A DNA stretch of 64,000 bases from Variovorax beijingensis (GCF_007828835.1 NZ_VIVL01000012.1:1-64000); one strand, 5' to 3'; positions 22,769 through 31,656 are shown, counted from the first letter of the stretch. Notes: generated by a model not told the origin, from the sequence alone. Program-made: numbers and translations.

Positions 22769-23746
22769 ATGCGCCGCCACTTCCTCACCCTCGGCTTCAC
22801 CATGCTCGCCGCGCTGCCGCTTGCGGCGCTTGCGCAAGGCAACTTCCCGGGCAAGCCGATCCGCGTCGTCGTCACGGCCCAGGCCGGCGGTGCCAACGAC
22901 TTCGTCGCGCGCCTGATCGGCGAGCATGCCGCGAAGGCGCTGGGCCAGCCCTTCGTGGTCGACAACCGCGCCGGCGCCAACGGCGCGGTGGGCCTGGGCG
23001 AAGTGGCACGCGCTGCGCCCGACGGCTACACGATCGCGGTCACGCTCGGCGACTCGCTCATCAACAACGTCGCGCTCTACAAGACGCTGCCCTACGACCC
23101 GCAGCGCGACTTCGTCTTCCTGACGCAGGTCGTGCGCAGCCCGGCCCTCCTGTCGGCCAACCTCGAGCTCGGCGTCAAGGACATGGAAGGCTTCCGCAAG
23201 CTCGCGGCCCGGCCGGGCCAGCAGCTCAGCTATGGCACCTGGGGACCGGGCGGGCTCGGCCATCTGGCGGGCGAGGCGCTCAACCGCAGGCTCGATGCGC
23301 ACATGGTGCACGTGCCGCAGCGCGGCGAGGCGCCCGTCATGGCCGACCTGCTGAGCCACACCGTGAGCGTCGGCCTCACGTCGGCGGGACTCGCGCGCCA
23401 GCATGTGCAGGCGGGCAAGGTCGTTCCGCTCGCGATCATGGGGCGCGAGCGCTCGGCGGTGCTGCCGCAGGTGCCCACGATGCGCGAACTGGGCTTCGAC
23501 GATCCGCTGTTCGAGGCGGCGGTATGGATCGCGTTCGTCGCGCCCGCCAGGACGCCGCCCGCGGTGGTCGAGCGGCTGACGGTGGCGCTGCGCAATGCCG
23601 CCGCCATGCCCGAGATCCAGGCGCGAATGGCGGAGCGCGGTCTGGAAATGCTCAACACCACGCCCGAGCAGTTCAATGCGAACTACCGGCGCGACTTCGA
23701 CGTGATCACCCGGCGCATGCGGGAGTTCGGCATCGAGGCGCAGTAG
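22769..23746 (+). CDS. Bug-family (TctC-like) tripartite tricarboxylate transporter solute-binding protein
   Basis: 325 aa with a signal peptide ending at ALAQG (about residue 23). Bug hallmarks are the AGGANDFVARLIGEHAAKAL segment and the conserved APDGYTIAV and LPYDPQRDF motifs. It would bind a small carboxylate in the periplasm for a TctAB-type transporter or a sensor. No membrane components are nearby. It sits between the Rieske oxygenase and the MFS carrier. Confidence 0.9.
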   Translation: MRRHFLTLGFTMLAALPLAALAQGNFPGKPIRVVVTAQAGGANDFVARLIGEHAAKALGQPFVVDNRAGANGAVGLGEVARAAPDGYTIAVTLGDSLINNVALYKTLPYDPQRDFVFLTQVVRSPALLSANLELGVKDMEGFRKLAARPGQQLSYGTWGPGGLGHLAGEALNRRLDAHMVHVPQRGEAPVMADLLSHTVSVGLTSAGLARQHVQAGKVVPLAIMGRERSAVLPQVPTMRELGFDDPLFEAAVWIAFVAPARTPPAVVERLTVALRNAAAMPEIQARMAERGLEMLNTTPEQFNANYRRDFDVITRRMREFGIEAQ

Positions 23747-23878
23747 CCACCGCAGCGGCACCGAAGTGCGCCGTGCCCGCCGCGCGGCGCCGGCGCATGT
23801 CCGGCTCCTTTGCGAAGTCTTGAACGTCCTGGTTGGACCTCTGCGCTGAAAAGCGCGCCCGAAGAGGTGAATTCCTTT

Positions 23879-23902
23879 ATAGTCAACCAATCAGTTCACT
23901 AT
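23879..23902. promoter_or_regulatory. Palindromic operator upstream of the MFS gene
   Basis: atagtcaac, six bases, gttcactat: nine-base arms with eight complementary positions, 26 bases before the MFS start codon. Size and symmetry suit a TetR- or MarR-type repressor. No such regulator gene lies in the window; the nearest regulator is the LuxR protein at 20823. Confidence 0.5.
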
Positions 23903-23928
23903 TTTCGACCTTCCACTGGAACAAGACA

Positions 23929-25176
23929 ATGAACACTGCTGCTCCCGCGCGTCCGGCCGACGCGCTCGACTCGAACTGGTCCCTCGTGGCCGCCGGCGCG
24001 CTGATGACCTGCGTGGCCATCGGCGTGCTGTTTTCGCTGGCCGTTTTCCTGGAACCCATGAGCGCGGCCACCGGCTGGTCGCGCGCGGGTGTTTCCAGCG
24101 CCATGACGCTGGCCTTCCTGAGCATGGGCGTGGCCGGTTTCGGCTGGGGCGCCTTGAGCGACCGCTACGGCCCGCGCATGGTGGTGCTGGCCGGCACGGT
24201 GCTGCTCGGACTCTCGACCGTGCTGGCCAGCCGCGCATCGACCTTGCTCGAATTCCAGCTCTTCTACGGCGTGCTGATGGGCCTCGCGGCCGGCAGCTTC
24301 TTCGCGCCGGTGATCGCCACTGCCGCGTCCTGGTTCGACCGGCACCGCAGCCTGGCCGTCTCGCTGGTCTCGGCGGGCATGGGCGTGGCGCCCATGACCA
24401 TCTCGCCACTGGCCGCGTGGCTGGTCACGCACCACGACTGGCGCACGGCCCAGCTGATCATCGGCATCGGCGCATGGATCGTGCTGCTGCCGGCGGTCTG
24501 GCTCATTCGCGCGGCACCACGCGCAGCCCACAGGGACGCTTCGGCGGGAGGCGCCGCCCCGGCAGCGGAGATGAAGGTCGGACAGGCGCTGCGCTCGCGT
24601 GCCTTCCTGGTGCTCGGCATCACGTTCTTCGCGTGCTGCGCGGCGCACTCCGGGCCGATCTTCCATACGGTGAGCTATGCCATCGGCTGCGGCTTGCCGA
24701 CCTTCGCGGCCGTCACCATCTACAGCATGGAAGGGGCGGCGGGCCTCGGCGGGCGGTTGCTGTTCGGCGTGCTGGCGGACCGGCTGGGCGCCAAGCGGGT
24801 GCTGGTGGCCGGCCTGCTGATCCAGGCCTTGGCCGCCGCGAGCTACCTGCTGGTGAAGCAGCTCGGCGGCTTCTATGCCGTGGCCATCGTCTTCGGCCTT
24901 GCCTATGGCGGCGTGATGCCGCTCTATGCGGTGCTGGCGCGGGACTACTTCGGTCCCCGCATCCTGGGCACGGTGCTGGGCGCGGCGTCGATGCTGTCGA
25001 GCCTGGGCATGGCGCTCGGCCCGGTGCTCGGCGGCTGGCTGTTCGACCGCTACGGCAGCTACACCTGGATGTACATCGGCTCGATGACCGTGGGGCTTGG
25101 CGCCGTGGCCATCGCGCTCACGTTCCCGCGGACCGGTGCCGCCAACAAGCAGCCGCAGCTTCAGCCGGCCGGCTGA
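23929..25176 (+). CDS. MFS transporter
   Basis: 415 aa with 12 predicted membrane helices. The MFS loop 2-3 motif appears as GWGALSDRYGPRMVV (about 82-96), and a second copy near the centre reads GVLADRLGAKRVL. It resembles the oxalate/formate- or monocarboxylate-type carriers. Given the Rieske enzyme and SDR alongside, import of an aromatic acid or export of a product is likely but unproven. The start is the first Met after the palindrome at 23879-23902. Confidence 0.88.
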   Translation: MNTAAPARPADALDSNWSLVAAGALMTCVAIGVLFSLAVFLEPMSAATGWSRAGVSSAMTLAFLSMGVAGFGWGALSDRYGPRMVVLAGTVLLGLSTVLASRASTLLEFQLFYGVLMGLAAGSFFAPVIATAASWFDRHRSLAVSLVSAGMGVAPMTISPLAAWLVTHHDWRTAQLIIGIGAWIVLLPAVWLIRAAPRAAHRDASAGGAAPAAEMKVGQALRSRAFLVLGITFFACCAAHSGPIFHTVSYAIGCGLPTFAAVTIYSMEGAAGLGGRLLFGVLADRLGAKRVLVAGLLIQALAAASYLLVKQLGGFYAVAIVFGLAYGGVMPLYAVLARDYFGPRILGTVLGAASMLSSLGMALGPVLGGWLFDRYGSYTWMYIGSMTVGLGAVAIALTFPRTGAANKQPQLQPAG

Positions 25177-25234
25177 CTCCTTTGGCAGGCCTGGATCGTC
25201 CTGGTTCCATCCACACCAACAACGGAGCCAGATC

Positions 25235-25996
25235 ATGAGCATCATCAAGGACAAGAACATCGTCGTCACCGGCGGAAGCCGCGGCCTGGGCCTGGGGCTG
25301 GTCGAAGCGCTGGTCGCGCAGGGCGCCAGGGTGACGGTGGTCGCGCGCGACGCCGGTGCGCTCGAAGCCGTGCGCGCCCGGCTGGGCGTGGCCACCGTCT
25401 CCGCGGATGTGACGGACGAGGCCGCGGCCCACCGCATCCTGGCCGAGGTCCGCCCCGAGATCCTGGCGCTGAACGCCGGCGCGCCGCCGCGCATGGGCCG
25501 GCTCGACCAGCTGAGCTGGGCCGATTTCAGCGCGCCATGGGAGACCGACGTCAAGGCCGGGCTCTACTGGCTGCAGGCGGCGCTCAGGCTGCCGCTCGCG
25601 CCCGGCAGCCGCGTGCTCGTGGGATCGAGCGGCGCGGCGCGCAACGGCTCGCCGCTCTCGGGCGGCTATGCCGGCGCCAAGCGCATGCTCTGGTTCATGG
25701 CCAGGTATGCCAACGGCATTTCGGAACAGCAGAAGCTCGGCATTCGCTTCCAGGCGATCGTGCCGATGCAGATGATCGGCGGCACCGGCGTGGGCGACGC
25801 GGGGGCCGCCGCCTATGCGCGCGCCATGGGCGTTGCGCCCGGCGAGTTCCTCGCGCGCTTCGGTACGCCGATGCCGCCGCGCGCCTTCGGCGACAAGGTG
25901 GTTTCGATGCTGGACGACCCGGCGTGGGCCAAGGGCTTCGCCTTCGGCTTCGGCGGCGACTCGGGCATCACGGTGCTCGAGGAGGCGGCCGCATGA
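25235..25996 (+). CDS. SDR family NAD(P)-dependent oxidoreductase
   Basis: 253 aa. The nucleotide-binding TGGSRGLG is at 12-19, with Ser131/132, Tyr145 and Lys149 (GSSGAARNG and GGYAGAK) as the catalytic set. The NAG motif is present (LALNAGAP, 78-85). Its stop overlaps the start of the sigma factor gene by ATGA. It would oxidise or reduce a hydroxyl/carbonyl; the substrate is unknown. Confidence 0.88.
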   Translation: MSIIKDKNIVVTGGSRGLGLGLVEALVAQGARVTVVARDAGALEAVRARLGVATVSADVTDEAAAHRILAEVRPEILALNAGAPPRMGRLDQLSWADFSAPWETDVKAGLYWLQAALRLPLAPGSRVLVGSSGAARNGSPLSGGYAGAKRMLWFMARYANGISEQQKLGIRFQAIVPMQMIGGTGVGDAGAAAYARAMGVAPGEFLARFGTPMPPRAFGDKVVSMLDDPAWAKGFAFGFGGDSGITVLEEAAA

Positions 25997-26910
25997 GTGC
26001 AGCACAGGCGCCTTCGCCGGACCTCGGCGGCACCCAGGCGCAGCTGGCGGCGCTTGCCGAGGCGCTGCGGCCCGAGCTGCACCGCTACTGCGCGCGGCTG
26101 ATGGGCTCGGTCATCGAGGGCGAGGACGTCGTGCAGGACACTTTCGAACGTGCCTTCGCGGCCGTGCATGGCATGGACGAGGCCACGCCGCTTCGGCCCT
26201 GGCTGTTCCGCATCGCCCACAACCGCGCGCTCGATCTGCTGCGCGGCCGCACGATCCGCATGGCCGAGCCGATAGCCGCTGCCGACGACCTGGCCGACAC
26301 CGCCAACCCCGACCCGATGGAGATGCTGATGCGCCAGGAAGCTGTCGAGACCGCGGTGTCGCGCTTCGCGGAACTCCCGATCCACCAGCGCAGCGTGGTG
26401 GTCCTGAAGGACGTGCTCGGCGAATCGCTGGCGGAGATCGCCGCGGTGCTCGACCTCACGGTCGACGCCGTGAAGGGCCATCTTGCGCGCGGGCGAGCGC
26501 GACTGCGGGAGATCAACGCACAGCCGCCCGGCCCGCCCGCAGCACCGCCACCGCCGTCCGCCGCGCTTGCGCGCTATGTCGCGCTCTTCAACCAGCGTGA
26601 CTGGGACGGCCTGCGCGCGCTGCTCGCCGACGACGTGAGGCTGGTCCAGTCGGCGCATCCGGTGCGCGCCGGCCGCGCCGACGTCGGCATGTTCTTCACG
26701 CTCTACGCAAAGATCGATGGCGTGTGGCTGGCCCCGGCATGGCTCGAGGGCCGCGAGGTGATCGCGGTGTTCGACCAGCGCGGCGATCCGGAACCCGGCT
26801 ACATCATGTGGCTGGAGTGGCGGGGTGGCCGCATCAGCCTGATCCGCGACTACCGCCACATCCGCTACGTCACGGCCGATGCGCGGCTGCAGCTGATGGC
26901 TTGCGCCTGA
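25993..26910 (+). CDS. ECF sigma factor with C-terminal SnoaL-like domain
   Basis: 305 aa. Sigma region 2 (about 25-95) contains EGEDVVQDTFERAF and RPWLFRIAHNRALDLL. Region 4 (about 125-175) contains LPIHQRSVVVLKDVLGES and LTVDAVKGHLARGRARL. After a Pro-rich linker, a SnoaL-type domain follows (about 188-295: LARYVALFNQRDWDGLRAL and VFDQRGDPEPGY). This is the layout of ECF41-like and SigJ-like factors, where the tail controls activity in place of an anti-sigma factor. The ECF41 signature DGGGK is not seen. Overlap with the SDR gene fits the known pairing of ECF41 factors with oxidoreductase genes. Confidence 0.85.
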   Translation: MSAAQAPSPDLGGTQAQLAALAEALRPELHRYCARLMGSVIEGEDVVQDTFERAFAAVHGMDEATPLRPWLFRIAHNRALDLLRGRTIRMAEPIAAADDLADTANPDPMEMLMRQEAVETAVSRFAELPIHQRSVVVLKDVLGESLAEIAAVLDLTVDAVKGHLARGRARLREINAQPPGPPAAPPPPSAALARYVALFNQRDWDGLRALLADDVRLVQSAHPVRAGRADVGMFFTLYAKIDGVWLAPAWLEGREVIAVFDQRGDPEPGYIMWLEWRGGRISLIRDYRHIRYVTADARLQLMACA

Positions 26911-27466
26911 GTCTTCGAAGCCAGCGGCCGCCGGCATCGAAGCCGCGGCAAGCGCCCACCGCGATCGCACCGGTGACCGCGAGCATGGCCGCGGTGTGGA
27001 CGCCGACCGCCGCGAGCGCCAGCAGCAGCGAGTCCGACGAGCTGAACGCCGTCGCTGCGCCATCGCCGATGCACAGCGGGATCAGTGCCGGCACCAGCAT
27101 CAGGCCGGCGCCGTGCGCGGTGGACACCATGAAGGACCAGAGCGCCATTCCCGCATGCCCCGCCGGTGCGCGCGCCGCACTGGGCGTGCGGCCCCACAGG
27201 TGAAGCGCCGCGAAGAGCACCACCAGCACACCCGCCAGCATCTGCAGCAACGCGCGGTCCAACGACAGGCCGAAGGCCACCGCACCGGCCACCAGCGCCA
27301 CCGAGGCGGCATGGCCGATCGCGATCGGCAGCAGCGCCCGCAAGGCCTGCCTGCGGTCGCGCGAACGCAGGCCCCAGGCGGCGGCCCACATCCAGCCGCT
27401 GGCAGGGTTCAGCCCGTGCAGGGCGCCGACGCCCGCAACCGCGAGCCACGGCCAGAGGCTTGCCAT
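26870..27466 (-). CDS. Uncharacterised polytopic membrane protein
   Basis: 198 aa with about five or six hydrophobic helices and two His-containing motifs, GALHGLNPASGW and STAHGAGLML, which look like metal or proton sites. It recalls, without clear identity, small exporters of the LysE/RcnA/UreH type. It lies 31 bases after the DUF899 gene and is probably last in that operon. Its 3' end overlaps the convergent sigma gene by 41 bases. Confidence 0.7.
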   Translation of the reverse strand: MASLWPWLAVAGVGALHGLNPASGWMWAAAWGLRSRDRRQALRALLPIAIGHAASVALVAGAVAFGLSLDRALLQMLAGVLVVLFAALHLWGRTPSAARAPAGHAGMALWSFMVSTAHGAGLMLVPALIPLCIGDGAATAFSSSDSLLLALAAVGVHTAAMLAVTGAIAVGACRGFDAGGRWLRRLRRKPSAAAAHRP

Positions 27467-27497
27467 GGTGTGCCTGCCGGTTCAGCGCGTTGACCGT

Positions 27498-28295
27498 TCA
27501 GTCGGACGCGTGGCAGCACGAACCCGCCGCGGCCGCCGGCTTTGCGGCCGGCGCCGGCTCGTAGCGGTCGTGATGGCGCACCCAGTCCATCGCGTAGATG
27601 GGGTTCGGCTCGTCGCGGCCCTTGGGCGTGAGGTCGAGCAGGCTGTAGGTGCCCATCATCACTTCCACGCCGCGCTCGTAGGTCGAATAGGTGTGGAACA
27701 CCTCGCCCGCGTCGTTTCTATAGAACACGCTGATGCCGGGGGCCTCCTGCGCGGGGAAGGGCCGCACACTGTAGTTGTAGCAGACCTCGCCTTGGCCCTC
27801 GGCCCACTGCTGTGGCGTGAAGCTCACGTTGAAGTCGTAGTTGAAGTCGCTGCCGTGTGCCGAGACCCACCTGAACTGCCAGCCCATGCGCCGGCGGAAG
27901 CGTTCGATCTGGTCCAGCGGCGCGCGCGAGACGACCAGGAGCGTGACGTCGCGGTTTTCCAGGTGCACCTTCATCCCGCCGAGGTGGTCGGACATGTAGG
28001 AGCAGCTCGGGCAGCCCTGCTCCCAGTCGGGGCCGAGCATGAAGTGCTGCACCAGCAGCTGGCGGCGGCCTTCGAACAGGTCGGCCAGCGCGCGCGGGCC
28101 CTCGGGCGTGTCGAAGACGTAGTTCTTCTCGACGCGGGTCCACGGCAGCGCGCGGCGCTCGCGGGCGACCTGGTCGCGCAGGTGCGTCAGTTCCTTTTCG
28201 CGCGCCAGCAGCGCCTTGCGCCGGGCCAGCCACCGGTCCTTCGAGACGACGGGGTGGTTCGTCACGGTGTTCTTTTCGGCAATGGCGGTGTTCAT
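27498..28295 (-). CDS. DUF899 thioredoxin-like family protein
   Basis: 265 aa. The DUF899 core contains YVFDTPEGPRALADLF and FMLGPDWEQGCPSCSYMSDHLGG, with a C95-P-S-C98 redox pair. The later part has MGWQFRWVSAHGSDFNYDFN and ISVFYRND. The C-terminal tail AAAGSCCHASD could bind metal. It is a cytoplasmic thioredoxin-fold protein of unknown substrate. GGAG precedes the ATG. The gene follows the beta-propeller gene in a minus-strand operon led by the TPR/HTH regulator at 29155. Confidence 0.85.
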   Translation of the reverse strand: MNTAIAEKNTVTNHPVVSKDRWLARRKALLAREKELTHLRDQVARERRALPWTRVEKNYVFDTPEGPRALADLFEGRRQLLVQHFMLGPDWEQGCPSCSYMSDHLGGMKVHLENRDVTLLVVSRAPLDQIERFRRRMGWQFRWVSAHGSDFNYDFNVSFTPQQWAEGQGEVCYNYSVRPFPAQEAPGISVFYRNDAGEVFHTYSTYERGVEVMMGTYSLLDLTPKGRDEPNPIYAMDWVRHHDRYEPAPAAKPAAAAGSCCHASD

Positions 28296-28417
28296 GCGTT
28301 TCTCCTTGGGCTCGGTGAGCCGATGTGGGTTTCGTCCATGCGCGGCGCCACCCGCCTGGTGGCCGGCGCGCTCGTCTTCGGCAGGCAAGCCGAAAGGGGG
28401 TTGTCGCGGTGGGCCGC

Positions 28418-29104
28418 TCAGGCCCGGGCGGCTTTCGGGCGCCGCACGGCGCGGACCTTGCCGCTGCCGCCGCCACCGCAGTAGAAGAGGTCGGCGCCGT
28501 CGGACTCGAGCCCGCTCACGTTGGCGCCGCGCGGCATCTCCAGCCGCTCGAGCACGGCGCCGCTGTCGGGGTCGACGCGGCGCAGCTCGCTCTCGTCGCC
28601 TTCCCAGGTGGCGTGCCACAGCTCGCCGTCGACCCAGGTCACGCCGGTGACGAAGCGGTTGGACTCGATGGTGCGCAGCACCGCGCCGCTCACCGGGTCG
28701 ATCTGGAGGATCTTGCGGTCGCGGTACTGCCCGATCCAGAGGCTGCCCTCGGCCCAGGTCAGGCCCGAGTCGCCGCCGTGGCCGGGCGTGGGAATCGACG
28801 CCAGCACCTTGCCGCTGGCCGGATCGATCTTGTCGATGCGCGCCTCGGCGATTTGATAGAAGTAGGTGCCGTCGAAGGCGGTGCCGGCGTCGCAGGCGCA
28901 ATCGAGGGTGCGCGTGGTCTCGCCGCTCGCGGGGTCGAAGGCCACCAGCTGCGCGCCGGTGGCCGCCCAGACGCGCTCGCCGTCATGGGTCACGCCGGCC
29001 ACGCTGGTGGCGCCGGCGAAGGGACCGTACTCGCGCACGATCTCGGCCGTGCGCGGTGCGGCCTCAGGCTTGTCTTTCTTGCTGGCTGCTGTGCTGCTGT
29101 TCAT
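28418..29104 (-). CDS. YVTN/glutaminyl-cyclase-like beta-propeller protein
   Basis: 228 aa from the Met in AMNSSTAASKK. It shows at least five propeller-blade repeats with DPASG or DPVSG turns (VAFDPASGET, IDPASGKVLASI, IDPVSGAVLRTI, VDPDSGAVLERL). There is no signal peptide, so it is probably cytoplasmic. The fold resembles glutaminyl cyclotransferase and other PQQ-like propellers, but no catalytic set is evident. It lies between the regulator gene and DUF899. Confidence 0.75.
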   Translation of the reverse strand: MNSSTAASKKDKPEAAPRTAEIVREYGPFAGATSVAGVTHDGERVWAATGAQLVAFDPASGETTRTLDCACDAGTAFDGTYFYQIAEARIDKIDPASGKVLASIPTPGHGGDSGLTWAEGSLWIGQYRDRKILQIDPVSGAVLRTIESNRFVTGVTWVDGELWHATWEGDESELRRVDPDSGAVLERLEMPRGANVSGLESDGADLFYCGGGGSGKVRAVRRPKAARA

Positions 29105-29154
29105 CGCGGGCTCCTGGTGTGGCGGGCTCCGGAATCGGCGCCTTGGAGACAACT

Positions 29155-30375
29155 CTATTCAATCGGCAGCGCGGCGGGGAGTAACAAGATCGTCGTGAAT
29201 CCCGTCAGCGGCGGCGCGAGCCAGCGCTGCGCCCGCGCCCGGCCGATGGCGCGCACCCGCCCCTCGGCCTCGAGTTCGGCCAGCGCGCGCTGCACCGTGC
29301 GCTGGCTCGCGTCCAGCGCCAGCGCCAGCGCCGAGGTCGACCACGCTGCCCCGTCGGACAGCAGCGCCACCAGCGAAGCCTGCTCGCCGTCGATGGGTGG
29401 CGCGAGCACGACCACCTCGCGGGCATCGCGCGGCCTGAGCACAAAGCCGCGCGCCGTGGCCTCGATGCCGGCCTCGGCCGCGACCAGCGCGCGCAGGCGG
29501 CCGATCTCGACCCGCAGGCGCGCGCGCAGCGTCTCGTCGGGATGTCGGGTGTTGAACGCGTAGGCGATCAGCGCCTCGCGTTCGATGTCGCCGGGCCAGG
29601 CCTCGGCGAGCGCCCGCGCCAGCGCGAACAGCACCGGACGGCGCGCCAACGGCCGCCATGCACCGCCGGCGCCCACGCCGCGGCGGCAGGCGTCGACCAC
29701 CAGCGCGTCCGAGGCCCGCAGCGCCGCGACCTCGTCGAGCCGCAGCGCCTCTTCGCCGCCGGCAAAGAGACGCCGTGCCGCGGGACGGTCGAGCGCAGCC
29801 TGCGCCTCCGCCACCTCGGCCGAAAGCGCCGGCACGCGGGCGCGGGCGGCCGCCGCCTGCGCGCGGGCCAGCGCTGCGCGTGCCGGGCCGACGTGCAGCG
29901 AGCGCAGTGCCAGTTCCATGGTGGTCAGCTCGGCGACCGCCTCGAGCGCGGGCGGCAGGTCACGCGCATCGAGCGGCGCCAGCGCGGCCCGGGCTGCCTC
30001 GAGCCGGCCGAGCAGGAGCTGCTGCCGCGCCGCGATCAGCCGCGCCTGCAGCGCGTTGGCATGGTCGGCGTGCGCTTCGAGCGTGGCGGCCGCCGCGGCC
30101 AGCGCGCGCGGCGAGCCGCCGAGCTCGCGCATGGCCATGGCCACCTCGGCCTCGGCCACCACGCAGCGCGCGCGCGCGAGTTCCTCGTGGGCCCCGAAGC
30201 CGCGCGCGGCGCGTCGCAGCAGTTCGCGGGCGCGCGGATGCTCGCCGAGCTGCGCCATCGCGATGCCGCGCAGGGCCAGCGCCGGCGGGTCGTCACGCAG
30301 CGCGACCCGCTTGAGCGCGCCGAGCGCATCGCCGGCGGCCAGGGCGCGGGCGGAGGCGGCAATCAGGGAATCCAT
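29155..30375 (-). CDS. TPR-rich transcriptional regulator with C-terminal helix-turn-helix
   Basis: 406 aa. The first 220 residues are Ala/Leu/Arg-rich helical repeats of the TPR type (ALALRGIAMAQLGEHPRARE and similar). A winged-helix-like DNA-binding segment (about 270-315, with RLRVEIGRLRALV) follows, then a second HTH near the end (STSALALALDASQRTVQRAL). It is first in the operon with the propeller, DUF899 and membrane genes, which it may control. The inducer is unknown. Confidence 0.75.
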   Translation of the reverse strand: MDSLIAASARALAAGDALGALKRVALRDDPPALALRGIAMAQLGEHPRARELLRRAARGFGAHEELARARCVVAEAEVAMAMRELGGSPRALAAAAATLEAHADHANALQARLIAARQQLLLGRLEAARAALAPLDARDLPPALEAVAELTTMELALRSLHVGPARAALARAQAAAARARVPALSAEVAEAQAALDRPAARRLFAGGEEALRLDEVAALRASDALVVDACRRGVGAGGAWRPLARRPVLFALARALAEAWPGDIEREALIAYAFNTRHPDETLRARLRVEIGRLRALVAAEAGIEATARGFVLRPRDAREVVVLAPPIDGEQASLVALLSDGAAWSTSALALALDASQRTVQRALAELEAEGRVRAIGRARAQRWLAPPLTGFTTILLLPAALPIE

Positions 30376-30384
30376 GGCGCGAGG

Positions 30385-31335
30385 CTACAGCGGTCGTGCG
30401 TACTGGGGCATGTAGTTCCGCACCAGCATTGCCACGAGCTCAGCCTGCAACACGTCTTTCGAACGCTTGAGGGGATCGCGGTTCGGATATTTCGCCAAAG
30501 CCAGCTTGACGTCCACGAAATCCAAGGGATGCATCGTGTTCATGAGTGCCATCTCACCGGTCGTGGAGACCACCATCTGGCTGAATCGCGGGGAATTCAG
30601 GATCCGCTCGCCCGTGGAGGCCTGCACCGCCCAGATGTCGTCTTCGTCATCGCTCATGCGCAGTGGATGCGGGTCACCATCCTTGGCGACACGGCGAATG
30701 ACATCGACCTCGAATCCGGTCGCGTTGCGCACGGTCTCCTTTTGATCCTCGAGGCGCTCGAAAGACTTGTCGGCCTTGCGAAGAAGACCGAGCAGCGACA
30801 CCTCCGATTCCTTCATGCGGGAAAAAAAGGCCAGATGCTTGCGCGTATCAAACAGAAGGTCGATGTCGCGAGTCGCCATGGCCTGAGGCACGAATCTCAC
30901 GCCACACGCACTTTCATAGGCGTACAGGGCGTGTGTGCCGACCACGGTGAAATGCTCGGATATCCCCGCTTTGTCCAGGACGTTCAGTACATCGACGACG
31001 ACGGGGGGGACACGGCCGACCCGCAGCGCGCGATTCAGACGACGCTGCTCTTCGAATGTCCTTTCGATGGACGCCAGTCGATCGGCAAGAGCGACCTTGC
31101 GCTGGGTGAAGATCTGAAAAATCTTGGCGGTCGCGTCGCTTTCGGGCCCCAATGATTTGTGGGCGCCCTTGACAGAAGTACGGATCAGATACCGATGACC
31201 CGAGATCTCGCGCCAGATCATCCCGCCTCGGAACTGCGCGGCCTCATGCCTCAAGCGTCGAATTTCTGCAAAGACGCTCTCCGCGTCGATGTACTGCCGC
31301 TTCTGGCTTTCACTGTTTTCGAGGATGTCCGACAT
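30385..31335 (-). CDS. GSU2403-family nucleotidyltransferase-fold protein
   Basis: 316 aa. The segment FTVVGTHALYAYESACGVRF and then MATRDIDLLFD (G..AL.AY and D-x-D) is the minimal nucleotidyltransferase core; an all-helical domain follows. The family (NTP_transf_8) is related to AbiEii-type toxins, but no partner antitoxin gene is visible. Base composition is lower in GC than its neighbours, and an AT-rich island of about 100 bases lies upstream, suggesting recent transfer. AGGAAA precedes the ATG. Confidence 0.8.
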   Translation of the reverse strand: MSDILENSESQKRQYIDAESVFAEIRRLRHEAAQFRGGMIWREISGHRYLIRTSVKGAHKSLGPESDATAKIFQIFTQRKVALADRLASIERTFEEQRRLNRALRVGRVPPVVVDVLNVLDKAGISEHFTVVGTHALYAYESACGVRFVPQAMATRDIDLLFDTRKHLAFFSRMKESEVSLLGLLRKADKSFERLEDQKETVRNATGFEVDVIRRVAKDGDPHPLRMSDDEDDIWAVQASTGERILNSPRFSQMVVSTTGEMALMNTMHPLDFVDVKLALAKYPNRDPLKRSKDVLQAELVAMLVRNYMPQYARPL

Positions 31336-31656
31336 TTCATCATTTTCCTGAAGTTTTCATTTTTATGGTGAAAAACGCGAAGGCAGGCCCTTTGTTTCCT
31401 TTCACTGCAAACAGATGATTTCGGAAAATGTGATGAAAATATATATAAATCAATAGCTTATATAAATACTTCAAAGCAGGAACATGGTGGTGCAGGGCGC
31501 CCTCAGGCTGGCCAACTCCCGCCCGCGGACGTGCTTCATGAAGCCTGGCTTCACAAGGTGTGCAGTATTCGCCACTATTTCTTTTGGATTCTTCTTCTTA
31601 CAGTCGCCGCCAGCGCCCCTCGGGCGCGACCCCACCCACGAAGAACGGATCCCACC
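31336..31656. other. AT-rich intergenic island with several palindromes
   Basis: No gene is seen. 31336-31480 is strikingly AT-rich in a GC-rich genome. It holds TTTTCA/TGAAAA arms at 31354-31359 and 31369-31374, and TATATAA/TTATATA arms at 31442-31448 and 31458-31464 (perfect 7-base arms). Further on, TGAAGC-ctg-GCTTCA at 31539-31553 is a perfect hairpin or operator. The region separates the nucleotidyltransferase gene from the divergent molybdenum hydroxylase operon. Confidence 0.6.
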
